Source of the DNA: Ceratothoa steindachneri
Taxonomy: Eukaryota; Arthropoda; Malacostraca; Isopoda; Cymothoidae
Length of the DNA: 64,000 nucleotides
Reading direction: 5' to 3'
NCBI GenBank assembly: GCA_963969495.1
Contig: OZ018321.1
Location: 120,927,129 to 120,991,128 of the forward strand
The notes beneath the pieces are model-generated. The model worked only from the letters and a program-made list of their open reading frames with translations. It ran no database searches and had not been told where the DNA came from. This document shows, one piece after another, positions 47,043 through 58,459 of the stretch. Each line of letters starts with the position of its first letter. Positions within the stretch are counted from its first letter, which is position 1. The position numbers and the translations under genes were made by a program.

Positions 47043-47340
47043 TTTGTTGATGACCATTGTGTGTTTTGCCTTAATTAATTTCCTTTGGAAACTTTCTCTT
47101 CTTCAAACTATCTTTTTTATTCCATATTGTAAATGGTGGATTACTTGTCCAATATTCATCTCCTTTTTAACTGAATGTGTTTGGTAAAAAAAAAACTAAA
47201 TTGCTAAGCTTTCGATCTTATTTAAACATCTTCGGAGCGTTTTGAAATGTTCTTGCCTCCTTTACCGTTGTAATGAGTAGAGTGAGGATCTGGCAGAAAG
47301 TGAAAGAAAATGATTTTTAAGAGTATTTATTCCGCCTTGG
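47039..47340 (-). repeat. Dispersed repeat family, copy 2
   Basis: Reverse complement matches 53457-53788 closely (GGTAAAGGAGGCAAGAACAT, TTAGTTTTTTTTTTACCAAA, GGAAATTAATTAAGGCAAAA), ending on a (TA)n tract in both. Confidence 0.85.
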
Positions 47341-48274
47341 TTAAACGTAACGTTAGAGGAAATGAGCCACTCCTGTGAGTCGAATTTTTAAAATAGTTTT
47401 AATATTCGACTCCAGCTTGTCGTTTGACTGTTGATGGCCGGCTTATCTTCATTAAGGAACGTTATTCGCATTTAATACTTGACGTGCATACTTAAAGTTT
47501 TCTCGCCCAATAATATTCGTCCTTTTCGGAATTCTTACGTTCGAAGCAAGGACACGAGAGTCTAGCCAGCCGATTTTAAAACAGCCCTCCGGTTGTCTTT
47601 GGAAAGAGAATTAATACTCTTTTTCATCGGTCACGCAAAACTGACATGATCCCTTAAACTCCTTACATCGTTCCCCGCCGGCGGGCATAGTGCAATCGTG
47701 GACCTGGAGTGCTCATAACCCTCGTCCCAACTATGCCAGTCGACTGTGTTATGACATAATTGGGGGAATTGACGGAAGCTGGTTTGAGGAGTAGCCCACA
47801 GCAGAAATCAATTTCAGAGGCCCATCGGGAAAAGGGAAGGACTGCGAACTCCGTTGATTTATCTTTTAGCTTTATCGATGGGGGTTTACCGCCTAAGATC
47901 ATAGGAGACATGCAACCGTCTCTATGTTATGGAAGATGCACTCGCAAATTCAAAACCACCCAGGATAAAGGAAGTTGATTCGGCCTTCATCCATCATCAA
48001 GTCCATCATAAGTCACCCCTTGGGAGGATCCCTTCCCGGGCCTATCCCTCATCATCCATCACCCCATAAATTGCAGTACTGGTTTCCGGAGGCACGAGAC
48101 TGCACTAGGGCGGGAAACACCACTATTCTGAATTTATATCTCACTCACTAGTACATAACATCACTCACATTAAACTCATTCACATAACACGATTCAATAA
48201 AGAAGACTTGGAAAAATAAGAAGAAGAATAACCCTAAACAAGGCCCCCCCTCCTCAGGGAAGATAGAAACAACG
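47341..48274. other. Unassigned; probable 5' UTR of the downstream LINE at its end
   Basis: Two overlapping frames on opposite strands (47663-47911 minus; 47760-47978 plus) have no recognisable domain. The last 200 bp lead into LINE ORF1. Confidence 0.4.
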
Positions 48275-49523
48275 ATGAGAGTCCCCCTCAGGAAGCTCCC
48301 TGGCCAAGCAGTTCCAGTCAAAGCTGATGTGTGCCTGGTTATTTTTGAAGAACTTAAGGTTGCGCTGATCCGCTCGATCGATGTACCCAATGGCTACATA
48401 GCCGTCTGCTCAGAAACGAAGGACATGTACAAATTACTGTCCTCCCGAGGTACGGAAGCCCTAAAGAAGATCGGGCTTGAGGCAAGAATCACCCCCCCTC
48501 CTCCTCCAGGTGGCGGCCAATAGGAGCGTTATCTGTCGCAAATTTCAAGGATGGATTGGGGAAAGAACCACCGAAGAAATAAAGAAGGAAATTGAGACAC
48601 AAAATAAAGGAACTAATCAAGTTCAATAACCACACCGATGTGTTCAAAATCACCTTCCAGACCACTGAAATGTCACAAAAAAACAAAAAGAGATGGACTC
48701 CTAGCCTTCAGCATGAGGATCCCATCGGAAAACATTGAGCAGGAAAAATTTCACAATATTCAAATGTGTTTTTCCTGTTACAAACTGGAGAACCATACAA
48801 GCCACTCTGGCCCCAACAAGGACCAGAAGATATGTTAAGAATGCGGGCAAGAGGGACATAGATTTAAATAATGTGCTTCAACAACAAAAAAGTGCCTAAA
48901 CTGCAACGGGGACCACCGAACTTTAGCAATTTACTGCCCCAGGAGAAAGGAAATAATAAAAAAGGAGGATGAAGAAGCTCGAGTCGGAAGTACCCAAAAC
49001 TATGCGACCGCAACATCAAGAATTAATCAGACAGTCGTAAATCAACCAACGATACAGTTCAACTGAGAACTGAGCTCGAAGATTCTGACATGCGTCATCC
49101 ACGCCCATATCACAACATAGGAAACCCAGGAAGTTACGAGAGTGAACTCAATTCACTACTACAGGCGAACAACCTGCCTACTATCAAAGTGCCCAAGACG
49201 CCGGACTCTCTAAAAATACTGAATATGAGCACAGCCTTATCCATACGACCGGGACAAGAAGAGAAGCAGTCTATATCCAAGGAAGATTCGGATGATACTG
49301 AAGAAGAGTCATCAAGAGACTTGCTCCCGAAATGGAAGAGGAAGAACCAAGAACGAGATCACAGAGGTCCTCGAGAAGTAAATCGAAGACTCCCAGCCCA
49401 CCCAGAATACAACTATCAAAGGAGAACATGGGCATGAAGGTAATCCACGAAGAAACGAAGCAAAATCCATCCACTGCTCCTCAAAAGGTCCCTAACAGGG
49501 ACCCCAGACTGAAGAAGCGGTAG
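48275..49523 (+). pseudogene. LINE ORF1 (gag-like, three zinc knuckles)
   Basis: RNA-binding ORF1 of an I/Jockey-type LINE. It begins RVPLRKLPGQAVPVKADVCL with VALIRSIDVPNGYIAVC. After frameshifts it has FKITFQTTEMSQ and LLAFSMRIPSENIEQEKFHN. Then three CCHC-type knuckles: CFSCYKLENHTSH, C.ECGQEGHRFK and CLNCNGDHRTLAIYC, followed by PRRKEIIKKEDEEAR (to about 48980). A low-complexity acidic/basic tail (EDSDDTEEESSRDLL, KWKRKNQERDHRGPR) runs to about 49523. Stops at about 48838 and 48871 and several frameshifts break it. Followed at once by ORF2. Confidence 0.8.
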
Positions 49524-49536
49524 TTTAGACCTCATA

Positions 49537-52200
49537 ATGCAAAGAGACAGCTTAAGAATCTTGATTATCAACACCGACGGATGGACCGCGAAAAGTGTGC
49601 ACTACGGTAACGTTTTCCAACAAATCGATACTGACATAATACTCATTTTGGAGCACGAAGTTAACACGGATAGGGGCATAATCAAGATATGGAACTATGA
49701 CGTGTTGACAGTGAACCATTCTCAAGAATAATACGACGGAAGAACCATTGCGATAAAGAATGGAATTAAATTCAAGCAACTCAGGAACTTGGAAGAATCC
49801 TACCTCGCCACAGAGATAGAGATAAGCCTGGGAAAGTTTGTCGTTGCCACGGGATACAAACCCCTAGGACGTGACTATTTGCCGAATCAAACTCTCGCAA
49901 GTATACTCGGGCGAATGGTCCCTACGATATTTATGGAGGACCTGAACGCACGATGTGCCGAGTCTGGTTATACCCGAAACAACGGTGAAGGCAGATGCTT
50001 AAATACTCTCCTGGACAGGAACATCGTCTAGAGACTGGGCCCTGACTTTCAGACCTTCATCATTGAAAGGAGCGCCACCAAGCCGGACATTTGCTTGGCC
50101 AACTTCCTCTTACCCTTTAACTATCACATGAGCTCTGAAGTTATACCTTGTAGCGATCATATAGGGATTAATCTATATATCAACGTTAACCCTATATTGG
50201 TACCACCGTATACAAGGAAGAATTACAGCAGGGCGAATTGGCATAATTACGAGCAAATGCTAAGAAATTACATCCCAGCGAACCTCGACGAAGCAACGCT
50301 CGAGGAAATAGACTAGGAAATGGAGCCGCTAGAGACCCAGATAATAGAGGCTGACAGAGAGTTGATTCTCAAAAGTACATACAAAACAATTTCAACATAC
50401 AAATGGACCGATCGTATGAAAGGTTTACACCTTGAACTGAAAAGATTGTATCAGGTGAGCATCAACATGGGGATATCCCGAGATATAATGTACCGTATGA
50501 GAGAGATAAAGGAAGAACTAAAAATTCTAATATACTAACAACAAGAGGCAAAATGGAATAAAGCTATTGACGAACAAGATAGCGAAGTAACACCGAAAGA
50601 ATTCTCGGCGAAAATCAGGAGAATGAGAGTAAAGCCCCAGAAGAAAAAGAGGGAATTAGAAGACGATCAAGGTGAAATTAAATCAGAGGAAAATGAAATG
50701 GAGGAGATTCTCAGGCAAAACTGGGAACAGATTTTCAGAATCAGTGAAGAAGAAAATGAAGACTTCTACATATATTTTGAAAATCAGATAATAGACGAGC
50801 TGATTGAGATCATTGAGAGGACGCATTCTAAGAGTGACGCTAGAAGAACTAAAAAGCGTGCTCCAGTCCTTTAAGAAAAAGCTCTAGGATAGTCAGGCTT
50901 TACAAAGTTAAACTTCGTCAAAGCACCGAGATGCGTGCGGGAATGTTTACTCAATATCTTTAATGCCTGCCTAAATGTAGGCTCCTTTCCCCACGCATAC
51001 AAAACGGCAAAAATGATCTTCATTGCCAAACCTTGAAACCAACGACGAGGAAGGAGAGTTATCGCCCACTATCCCTTCTGGAAATTGGGGGGAAACTCTT
51101 AGAGAAAATACTGAACAGAAGACTCGTCGAACACTTGGAGGAAAATTCGCTCTACAACGAACATCAATACGACTTCAGAAAGAAGAGAAGCCCCGAGATG
51201 GCAATAAAGGCATCACAGAAAAGATTGCTCAAGCGAAGAAAAACAGGAGCTATATCGACATAGTATGCAGGGACGTGTCAAAGGCATTCGATAAAGTATG
51301 ACTAAGGGGGATGCAATACAAGATCCTCCAGCTGCGTTTAAGCTTAAAACTGGAAAAAATCCTCTGTGATTATGTCATGGGGAGGTCAACCTATATCAGT
51401 ATAGGGCGTACGTACGGTCCCGCATTTAATCTACAGGTAGGATTGCCTCAAGGTGAGTGCCTCAGTCCAATCTTATACTCAATATATACATCCGACATAC
51501 CAGAGCCAACCCACCCCTCTAGCCTGAATATCCAGTTCGCCGATGACTAAGTCAAATCATAGTAAGTGGATATAGAAACGCACCTTGGAAAGCTCGAAAG
51601 ACTGCCGAGGAAATAAGAAAGATCAACACCTATGAATCCAAATGAAAAATCCGAACTAATGGCGAGAAATTCAAGATCGTCCCTTTAGGAAAAAGAAAAA
51701 CAGCTGATATGAGAGTAGGGGATACGCGATATCCTACACAAACAAGTGTAATGTACTCGGGATGAAGATCACTTCTAACGGATACAAGAAGCACCTCACA
51801 GGACGGATCCAAAAAGCAACCTTGTCAGTCAGAACCCTCTACAGCTTCAAACCCTCAGCCAAAAGAACAAAAAGAAACTGTATCTGACGCTAGTCAGACC
51901 CACCCTCATATATCCCTCTGAATCTCTGTTCGGAGCCTCTAAAGCAGCACAAAAAGAGTTGCATAAGATACAAAATAGAGGTATGTATCTTATTACTAAT
52001 ACATGAAGGAGGGAATTGAGAAGGAAAGTGGACATTAAACCGCTCAATGCGATCTTAAAGGAAAGAGCGTCAGATATGAAAGAGAAAATTACAATGTATA
52101 GCAACGAGTAAATTAGAGCACTCATCACAGAAAACCAATAAGTTTCCAGTCGCGCAAGATTCCCAAGCAGCTTCAGCAAGCTTGGAGACGCAATTGTCCC
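49537..52200 (+). pseudogene. LINE ORF2 (endonuclease-RT), I/Jockey-like
   Basis: Endonuclease: LRILIINTDGWTAKSVHYGN, IDTDIILILEHEVNTDRG, IFMEDLNARC (the GDFNAR position, with G and F changed), and CSDHIGINLYI with the terminal His. Linker: MRVKPQKKKRELEDDQGEIK region. RT: MIFIAKP, SYRPLSLLEIGGKLLEKIL, then in changing frames VCRDVSKAFDKV (motif A), GLPQGECLSPILYSIY (motif B) and IQFADD followed by a stop (motif C). Thumb: VGDTRYPTQ, KNKKKLYLTLVRPTLIYPSE. More than ten stops and frameshifts. The fragment at 3600-4130 belongs to the same broad family. All catalytic motifs can still be located. Confidence 0.8.
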
Positions 52201-52759
52201 ATTTTTTGCATAGGAGTTAACTATCGACCAAAACCGATGAAGAAAACTAACCGATAATAAAGAACCGAATCACACTCTTGCAAGTATACTCGGGCGAAGA
52301 AGACCAAAACAACCTAATGAAGACAACGAAGAAAGAAAAATAATATGAATAAAACAGGTAAGTACGAAACAGAGAACACACAAAACACAAATACAATACA
52401 ACCAAAGATGAATTTAGCAAAACAGTTATTAAACCAATTAAAACAACACGTACGAAATGATGTAGAAACAAAAAAACATAAAATTAATCTAAACAACCAA
52501 ACTACACGTCAATTTAATATTAAAAAAAGCAAAATAGTACAAGAATCCAAAGGTTTGAACGCCTTATAATAATAATATATACATGCATACATACTTATAT
52601 ACATATATATACATTTATAAAAAAGCAATAATAAATAAACAAACAAAACAAACAATGAAAGAGATTAGCCTGATCTCCAGGCACCTTTGCAAATCTTACA
52701 ACTCTCAGACTTCCTTATTTCACCACTATCCCCAAACCCCACTATTCTAATACACCACT
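52201..52759. other. LINE 3' flank and Lys/Asn-rich frame
   Basis: A-rich sequence. The phrase CTCTTGCAAGTATACTCGGGCGAA-like at about 52272-52300 repeats a stretch of ORF2 at about 49892-49915 (CTCTCGCAAGTATACTCGGGCGAA), an internal duplication. The frame at 52345-52569 is composition-driven. Confidence 0.45.
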
Positions 52760-53440
52760 ATCTCTCAAGACTCACATAACATATTTACCACTTCTCCAAA
52801 GACAAGGACAAGACTTATCTTCGTTTATTAATATGGCTTCTAAGATGCTAAGCCTCGCTTTATTAACCTCTTTTCTTTTAATAATGGTGTTATCAACGAG
52901 CATATCTCTCGTTAGGTTAATGTTATGGACGCTCTCTATAATGGTTCTTAGGCCCTCCACTTTGTAGATGTACAGTTAACCGTCTGAAAGTGTGGTAGTT
53001 GTCATGCCAATATATTTAGAGTTTTATAAAGCTTACAATCTTTATCGGGTCAGGTGAACTTGTAAACTATGTTGGTTGACTTGAGATTCGAGGAGTTTAG
53101 GCAGGTGTTATTTTTCATCAGAAGATTGCTGGCTTTTGTTGTTTTATAATAAATGATAAGTTGGATTTTATCGGTTTGATTTTTAACCTTTATGTTACGG
53201 AGAATAATCTCTTTGATGTTTTTTTCATCTATTTTATCGGCTGTGGACAAATGGTTTCTGTATTACACTTTGATGTTAGTGACTTCTCCATGATTATTTT
53301 CAGTTTTATCCCCATGTTTGTAATGGTTATTTAAAAATTATTGGAGTTGTTTGTCAATCATGCTGTTTGAGAAAGCATTATCCACGAGTGTTTTTTTTAC
53401 TCGTGCAATCTCTTGGTAGAAAAGTTCTCACGTAGGGCAG
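52760..53440 (-). pseudogene. Penelope-like element: thumb and decayed GIY-YIG
   Basis: From 53440 down: ALRENFYQEIARVKKTLVDN and AFSNSMIDKQLQ (thumb), then STADKIDEKNIKEIILRNIK, IQLIIYYKTTKASNLLMKNN and LKSTNIVYKFT, the linker before the nuclease. CKLYKTLNIYWHDNYHTFRR lies where Penelope-like elements with the SxYIGMTTTTLxRR motif have their nuclease, so the YIG site is lost. NLTRDMLVDNTIIKRKEVNK and ARLSILEAILINEDK close the protein. This belongs to a different Penelope subfamily from the element at 21615-22515. 5'-truncated and full of stops. Confidence 0.75.
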
Positions 53441-53456
53441 CATTAAGGAGAATAAA

Positions 53457-53783
53457 TACCTCTTAAAAATCGTTTTCTTTCACTTTCTGCCTGATCCTCA
53501 CTCCACTAATTACATACATCGGTAAAGGAGGCAAGAACATTTTAAAACGATCCGAAGATGATCGAATAAGATCGAAAGCTTAGCAATTTAGTTTGTTTTT
53601 TACCAAACACATTCATTTAAAAAAGAGATGAATACTGGAGAAGTAATCCACCATCTACAACTTGGAATGAAGAAGATACTCTTAGTTAGAAGAAGAGAAA
53701 GTTGCCAAAGGAAATTAATTAAGGCAAAATACACAATGGTCTTCAACAAAATTTGCATTAAAAAAGACTGGTTCCCAACTACA

Positions 53784-53788
<5 letters not shown>
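53457..53788 (+). repeat. Dispersed repeat family, copy 3
   Basis: Begins exactly where the similarity with copy 2 starts (GAATAAATAC) and ends at (TA)n. Contains CCGAAGATGATCGAATAAGA then TCGAAAGC, the Penelope 3'-UTR-like motif. It lies head to head with the truncated element at 52760-53440. Confidence 0.85.

Positions 53789-53840
<52 letters not shown>
53789..53840. repeat. (TA)n microsatellite
   Basis: TA run between repeat copy 3 and a hairpin. Confidence 0.95.
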
Positions 53841-53844
<4 letters not shown>

Positions 53845-53858
53845 AAATAATATATATT

Positions 53859-53944
53859 AGATTTGTAAATAAATTTAGTCGAATTCCAATTAGGGTGACT
53901 GTGTTCCGATGAATTGGAATTCGGCTAAATTTATTTACAAATCT
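53859..53944. repeat. Hairpin with 33-bp arms
   Basis: 53859-53891 and 53912-53944 are reverse complements with a single mismatch, around a 20-nt loop. The arm starts AGATTTGTAAATAAATTTAG. Confidence 0.95.
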
Positions 53945-54479
53945 ACTGACTTTATTCAAAGAAATATTGTTGAATGCTCATTCATTAATTCCTCCCATAT
54001 TTTATTATATCCCTTGGGCTTTTTAAACTAGACCATGTTATTAAAAGGCTTATTTATAACGAAATTGTCCATTGAAAATCTTAGCCCTTTGATTAATTAA
54101 TTTAGTTATCTCTTTCCTGTCTATTTTTATCTATTCACAATCGGGTATGTATGTACCTAGTTTAGTGACATAAATGTCTACATTATTTGAGCACAGGGTG
54201 GAATTTTCCGGTAGTAGACCTTACCTATTTGGTTTTATATTCAACATCCGTCTTTCATATAATTTTTCTATTTTGTTTCCTTTCGTTGTAGATGGGCGTG
54301 GCATTGCTCTTCTGTTTGATTTCTATATACTACCTTTGTAAATATTTTTCGTTATTCCTTATTAATGATCTAAACAAGTTCGGAAGTACTTGAAATCCTC
54401 CTTTCATTTTCTTTTAGGATTTTTGGCATTTATTGCTCTACTCACGTGCTATTTTGTGAGTTTCTCATATATATATATA
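53945..54479. other. Unassigned AT-rich stretch
   Basis: No gene recognised; ends in a short (TA)n run next to the mariner. Confidence 0.4.
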
Positions 54480-54481
54480 TA

Positions 54482-55388
54482 CGAGGGATGGTCAATAAGT
54501 TTTGCAATTCGGATATAAGGAAAAGTGTTTTATTATTTTTCAATATAACTACCCTCGACTTCAATGCACTTGCGCCAATTGTCACTGAGGCTTCGAATTC
54601 CCGACAAGCAAAAATCTCCCGACTGCTATTCAATCCACTCCTGGACGGCGAGCTGGACATCTTCATCGTCCCTAAACTGGCGTCCACGCAGTGCAACCTT
54701 GAGCTGGCGGAATAAAAAGTAGTCGCTAGGGGCCAAATCTGAACTGTAGGAGGGGATGGTTGAGATCCTCTAATCCGCACTCACGCAGGGCAGCTTGTGC
54801 AACTCTCGCCTTGTGGACGTTGAAGTCAATAATGGGGAGTGAAGTTCCTAGGGACCCAACGGGCAGAGACCTTGGTCATGGCCAAATTGTTGTGGATGAT
54901 GTTGATAACACTTCCATGTGATATTCCAAGTTTTCGCTCGATTTTTCGACCTTCATCCGTCGATTTTCGAGGATCATCCTCTCCACACGGGCCACATTGT
55001 CCTCGTTGGTCACATCTGACTGGCGTCCTGGACGGGGGACATCTTTAAGGGACTCACGAAGATGGCGGAACTCCTTATTCCAGTGAGCAATGGTTGCATA
55101 GGAAGGGGCGGCGTCGGTGTACACTGCAACCATGCGTTCATGCATCTCTTTTGCATTCTTGCCTTCCTCGGTCAAAAATTTGATCATTGCGCGGTGCTCA
55201 ACCTTCTCCATTGTTGAAAAATTTGTGACTGACGATCTGCGATCAGCTACTGCTTCTTAATTAGACGAGGCAGCTGCGTGCGGCTGCAGGTCCTGGCTTG
55301 TTATAATTTGTCCTAACACCTCCACAAACAGTCATCCACCTTCCTCTGTTTTTCCCTACCGATTCGCAAAACTTCTTGACTGCCCCTC

Positions 55389-55389
<1 letters not shown>
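54482..55389 (-). mobile_element. Internally deleted mariner element
   Basis: Terminal inverted repeats CGAGGGATGGTCAATAAGTT (left, from 54482) and CGAGGGGCAGTCAAGAAGTT (right, read on the minus strand from 55389) match well. TA flanks both sides (54480-54481, 55390-55391). At 908 bp it is shorter than the usual ~1.3 kb. It holds the N-terminal and C-terminal parts of a transposase but not the middle. Confidence 0.85.
54540..55211 (-). pseudogene. Mariner transposase with central deletion
   Basis: N-terminus (55211 down): EHRAMIKFLTEEGKNAKEMH, AAPSYATIAHWNKEFRHLRE and SLKDVPRPGRQSDVT, the paired HTH region and linker of mariner transposases, then a frameshift and HNNLAMTKVSARWVPRNFTP. The text then jumps to HKARVAQAALRECGLEDLNH, the HxxxxxxxxxxL region, SDYFLF-like LLFIPPAQ and KCIEVEG-like C-terminus. 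The piece with the first catalytic Asp is missing and the SPDLAPSD site is altered. It cannot be active but keeps the ends that an active relative would recognise. Confidence 0.8.

Positions 55390-55424
<35 letters not shown>
55390..55424. repeat. (TA)n microsatellite
   Basis: TA run directly after the mariner end. Confidence 0.95.
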
Positions 55425-55426
<2 letters not shown>

Positions 55427-55889
55427 AATATGAAGACTCATGTGATAGTGAGTGCCAAACATTTAGTTTCCTGACGTTTCGATCATGGACAATGACCATC
55501 GTCGTCGAATTGAACTCTAATAGGAATACAAGAAATTTTTTAAGAATTATCAGAAAAAATTACAAAAAACAAGGCAAACAATTCAATATCAATTATAATG
55601 TGAAAATAACTCAAAATCAACAAGACATGTATCACAAACGAAACCAGAAAGAAAAGCAACAGTTAAATATAAGATAATTTATGGATATATGATAATGAAA
55701 AATTATAAGTAAAAAAAAACAGTTGAATACAAAGGGTAAAGTGACCGATACATACCAGTTTGAAGCCACTGATAAATCTTCCGCAAATGCGACGTGGACT
55801 GGCTTGGCACGTTCTCACCGCAACCTGACTATGCCTTTTATTGTCTAACAAGTCCAAGTTACAGTTGTTCTCTACCCTAGGCATCTTCT
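55425..55889 (-). mobile_element. Possible Penelope-like 3' end
   Basis: On the minus strand GACGATGGTCATTGTCCATG then ATCGAAACGTCAGGAAACT (about 55505-55470) is the GATGGTC...TCGAAACGTC arrangement characteristic of Penelope-like 3' UTRs, ending next to (TA)n. No coding region is present. Confidence 0.5.
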
Positions 55890-56405
55890 ACCTTAGGAGG
55901 AAAGTGGAATAGTAGAATCGAGAGTGAATATTTTCAACAGTAAAGCACTGTGGCTACTCTGTAATGGTATGGGGCTGCATTTCAAGATCAGGGGGGAGGG
56001 TGCTTCTTCTTAACGTTTGTGATGACACCATAAATTGAGAGAAGTATCAAGCTACCCTGAGAAGTTACATGCTGCCCTCATCCTGGGACCTGTCCAAAAA
56101 TGGCTGGAATATAATTTTTACCAAGACAATGCCCTATGTCACAAGTCAGCTTCCACTATACAGTGGTTCCGGGACAAGAATATCACAGTGATGACTGGCC
56201 ACCTGTCTGCAGATATATTGCACAGGAAACCCCGGCGAAGGACCTAAAAGAAGCGTAAGACTTCGTCAGCTAGCCTCTAATGAGCAAATCAAGATAGTCA
56301 TCACCAAGGCATGGGTTTTTATCACACTTCTCATCTATCGCAACCTATTGGATGACCGACATCAAAGAATAAGTGATCTCATCACTGCCAAGGGAGTTTA
56401 GACAC
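55890..56405 (+). pseudogene. Tc1-like transposase remnant
   Basis: Frames on the plus strand: KHCGYSVMVWGCISRSGG, LLLNVCDDTIN, KYQATLRSYMLPSSWDL, then YQDNALCHKSASTIQWFRDK in a second frame (the xQDNAPxHxS motif with second catalytic Asp) and NITVM. After a deletion, AWVFITLLIYRNLLD and RISDLITAKG form the C-terminus. The segment with the third acidic residue (SPDLNPIE) is replaced by LSADILHRKP, so it is lost. A different Tc1 family from that at 12001. Confidence 0.8.
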
Positions 56406-57699
56406 GCTAATGAGCTTCCTATATCAGATTGGTATTGCTGTAATTTTTACAGAGCTTTATCTGTTTATGTTATTTGTTGCTTATATTACATGTTTTGCCA
56501 AATTTTCTATTTTGTTCATTCTTGTTGATTATTTGGAGAATATATAGCCTATTGCTATTTTGTTAGAATTATTACCACGAAAGCAGGGCAGGGATAAGCA
56601 AGATGGTAGCGCTTAAGTGAGAGACATTAGTATCCAATTGATTTGGAAAGTATAGTGATCTCTCCAGAGAACTTATTCTAAACGATGTTTAGTTCCGAAT
56701 GCCCCCGTTAGTTAGAGTTTAGTTTAAGGGTAGTTTGAGGGTTTGAGAGAATTTTGATGGTTCCGAAATGGATAGAAGTTTATGAGTTTGAAGGACCGAA
56801 GGTGAAATGAATTTAGGCGAGAAAGGAGGGCATAGGGGAGAGAGAGTTTGATGGAAATTCGAGGGAACTCTCAAAACCAATGCGAAAAAGAGGGTATAAA
56901 AACTTACCATGGCCGGAGAACCCGGGCGAGGATCTTACTTGCGAGGAGGAGTCGTTCGCGGTGCCACACACTTCAGAAATTTTCCGTTTAGCTGAGTCCC
57001 AGCATTTGATGAGAGTTCTGAGTGCAGACGGTTCCTTCTTCTTCCACGCTTCGCAACGGTTCTGCCCAGAGTGCAGGAGTTTGGGTAGATAGGGGTTTCA
57101 GCGAGTTGTTTCTTCTTCCAGCTTGTGATGAATAGGTGCCGTTTGTCCATCATGCAAGGGGTTTTCAAGGAAGAGAGCAGTTAGGGCATGATTAGGGGAA
57201 AGGAGTCGAGGGAAGGTGCTCGAGCTAAAACACCCTCTACCCATAGTAAAACCATAAACCACCGTGGTGGGGAGCGGCGCTAGGCGTATCAGCTCGATGC
57301 CCAAGAAGACCAACTGCCCTTTCCCCATTGTATAACCATAAACCATATGGTCAATCTTCGATCGCTAAAAAGTGGGCCATAGAGATGAGAGGATGGGGGG
57401 GGGAGGCGTTCATGCACACTCACACTGCCACATGTGTAAGATAGTGCAATAGCTGTAATCTTAACAACCTTCCGGCCAGAGGAGCTTAACAACTTCACTT
57501 CATAAAGTTGAGAAGCTTAAGCGAGTACTCCTGAAATTTAGTTAGAGCAAAACTCAGAAAACAGAATAGAGTATTTGTGATGAGACATTTGAAGGAGGTA
57601 CTTAAATAAGTACTCAAGTGGAGCTATTTGAAGGGAAAACATTAGAGAGGAATTTATTTAATTGTTGAAAGATTTGAAATGAAGAATTTCAGGAAGTAA
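56406..57699. other. Unassigned; small duplication at 57240-57350
   Basis: The phrase CCATAAACCA(T/C) with CCCATAGTAAAA / CCCCATTGTATAA occurs twice (about 57238-57262 and 57322-57346). This may be part of the 3' region of the Pao element, but no LTR was confirmed. Confidence 0.35.
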
Positions 57700-58190
57700 T
57701 TGGAATTATCAAATATTTGACTTGATCATGTATTCGAAAATAAACTTTGAGACGATCAAGTATTAGACCTAATCATGTGTTTAAATTTTTTAATGAAGTT
57801 TGATCAGTTTTGAGGTGATCAAGTGTCAGGCTTGATCATGAATGAAGTTTTGAAATGATTAAGTATTAGGCTTGATCATGGGTTTGATGAAGTTTTAAAT
57901 GATCTTTGATAAGTTTTGAGGTGATCAAGAGTCAGACTTGATCACGAGTTGTTTGATGACGTTTTGAAACGATCAAGTATTAGACTCGATCATGTGTTTG
58001 AAATTTTGAATGATGTTTGTTTAGTTTTGAGATGATCAGGTGTCAGACTTGATCATGAATGATTAGGTTTTGAAATGATTAAGTATTAGGCTTGATCATG
58101 GGTTTGAACTTAATTTCTTCAGAAGAAGTTAGAGGAGATCAAGAATTTTACTTGGTCATATATTTGAATTTGAGTTAGATGATGGGCAGA
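57700..58190. repeat. Dimeric tandem repeat with hairpin-forming units
   Basis: Alternating A units (TTTTGAGGTGATCAAGTGTC then AGRCTTGATCATGAATG) and B units (TTTTGAAATGATTAAGTATT then AGGCTTGATCATGGGTTTGA), dimer period roughly 105-115 bp, about four dimers. Nearly every unit holds GATCAAG(7 nt)CTTGATC, a 7-bp inverted repeat. Confidence 0.85.
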
Positions 58191-58279
58191 GAGCCTAACG
58201 ACTAAGCAGCAAGCTTTAGAATTCTCTCATTAGCCAAACTCGCTGCTGATCTCTGGCACCGATTCGAAGCCACGAGAGT

Positions 58280-58355
58280 TCATCTTGAGTCAGGTCGGAT
58301 CGTTAGTGTATCTGCTTGTTATATGCAGTTGCTGAGCGGGAGTTCGAGTCCGAGG
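58280..58355 (+). other. tRNA-like sequence, probably a SINE head or relic
   Basis: GGATCGTTAGTGTATCTGCT, a CTGC...GCAG hairpin and GGGAGTTCGAGTCCGAGGAT give A-box-, anticodon-arm- and B-box-like parts, with GGATC/GATCC at the ends. The arms do not all pair; I would not call a tRNA gene. Confidence 0.35.
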
Positions 58356-58459
58356 ATCCGAAATGGGTGACAGACAATTTGAGTGGATACAGATGTTTGA
58401 TGGGGTACTGCAGGATATGACCATCACCTCTGTAATTTAACTATTCGGATTTGTTATCT

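Noticed and set aside
52345..52569. 74-codon Asn/Lys/Gln-rich frame
   Set aside because: A-rich composition; lies in LINE 3' flank without a domain.
57700..58190. CRISPR array
   Set aside because: Repeat units have no unique spacers of constant length, and the sequence is animal DNA; it is a degenerate dimeric tandem repeat.
58280..58355. tRNA gene
   Set aside because: Arms pair poorly and the anticodon is ambiguous.
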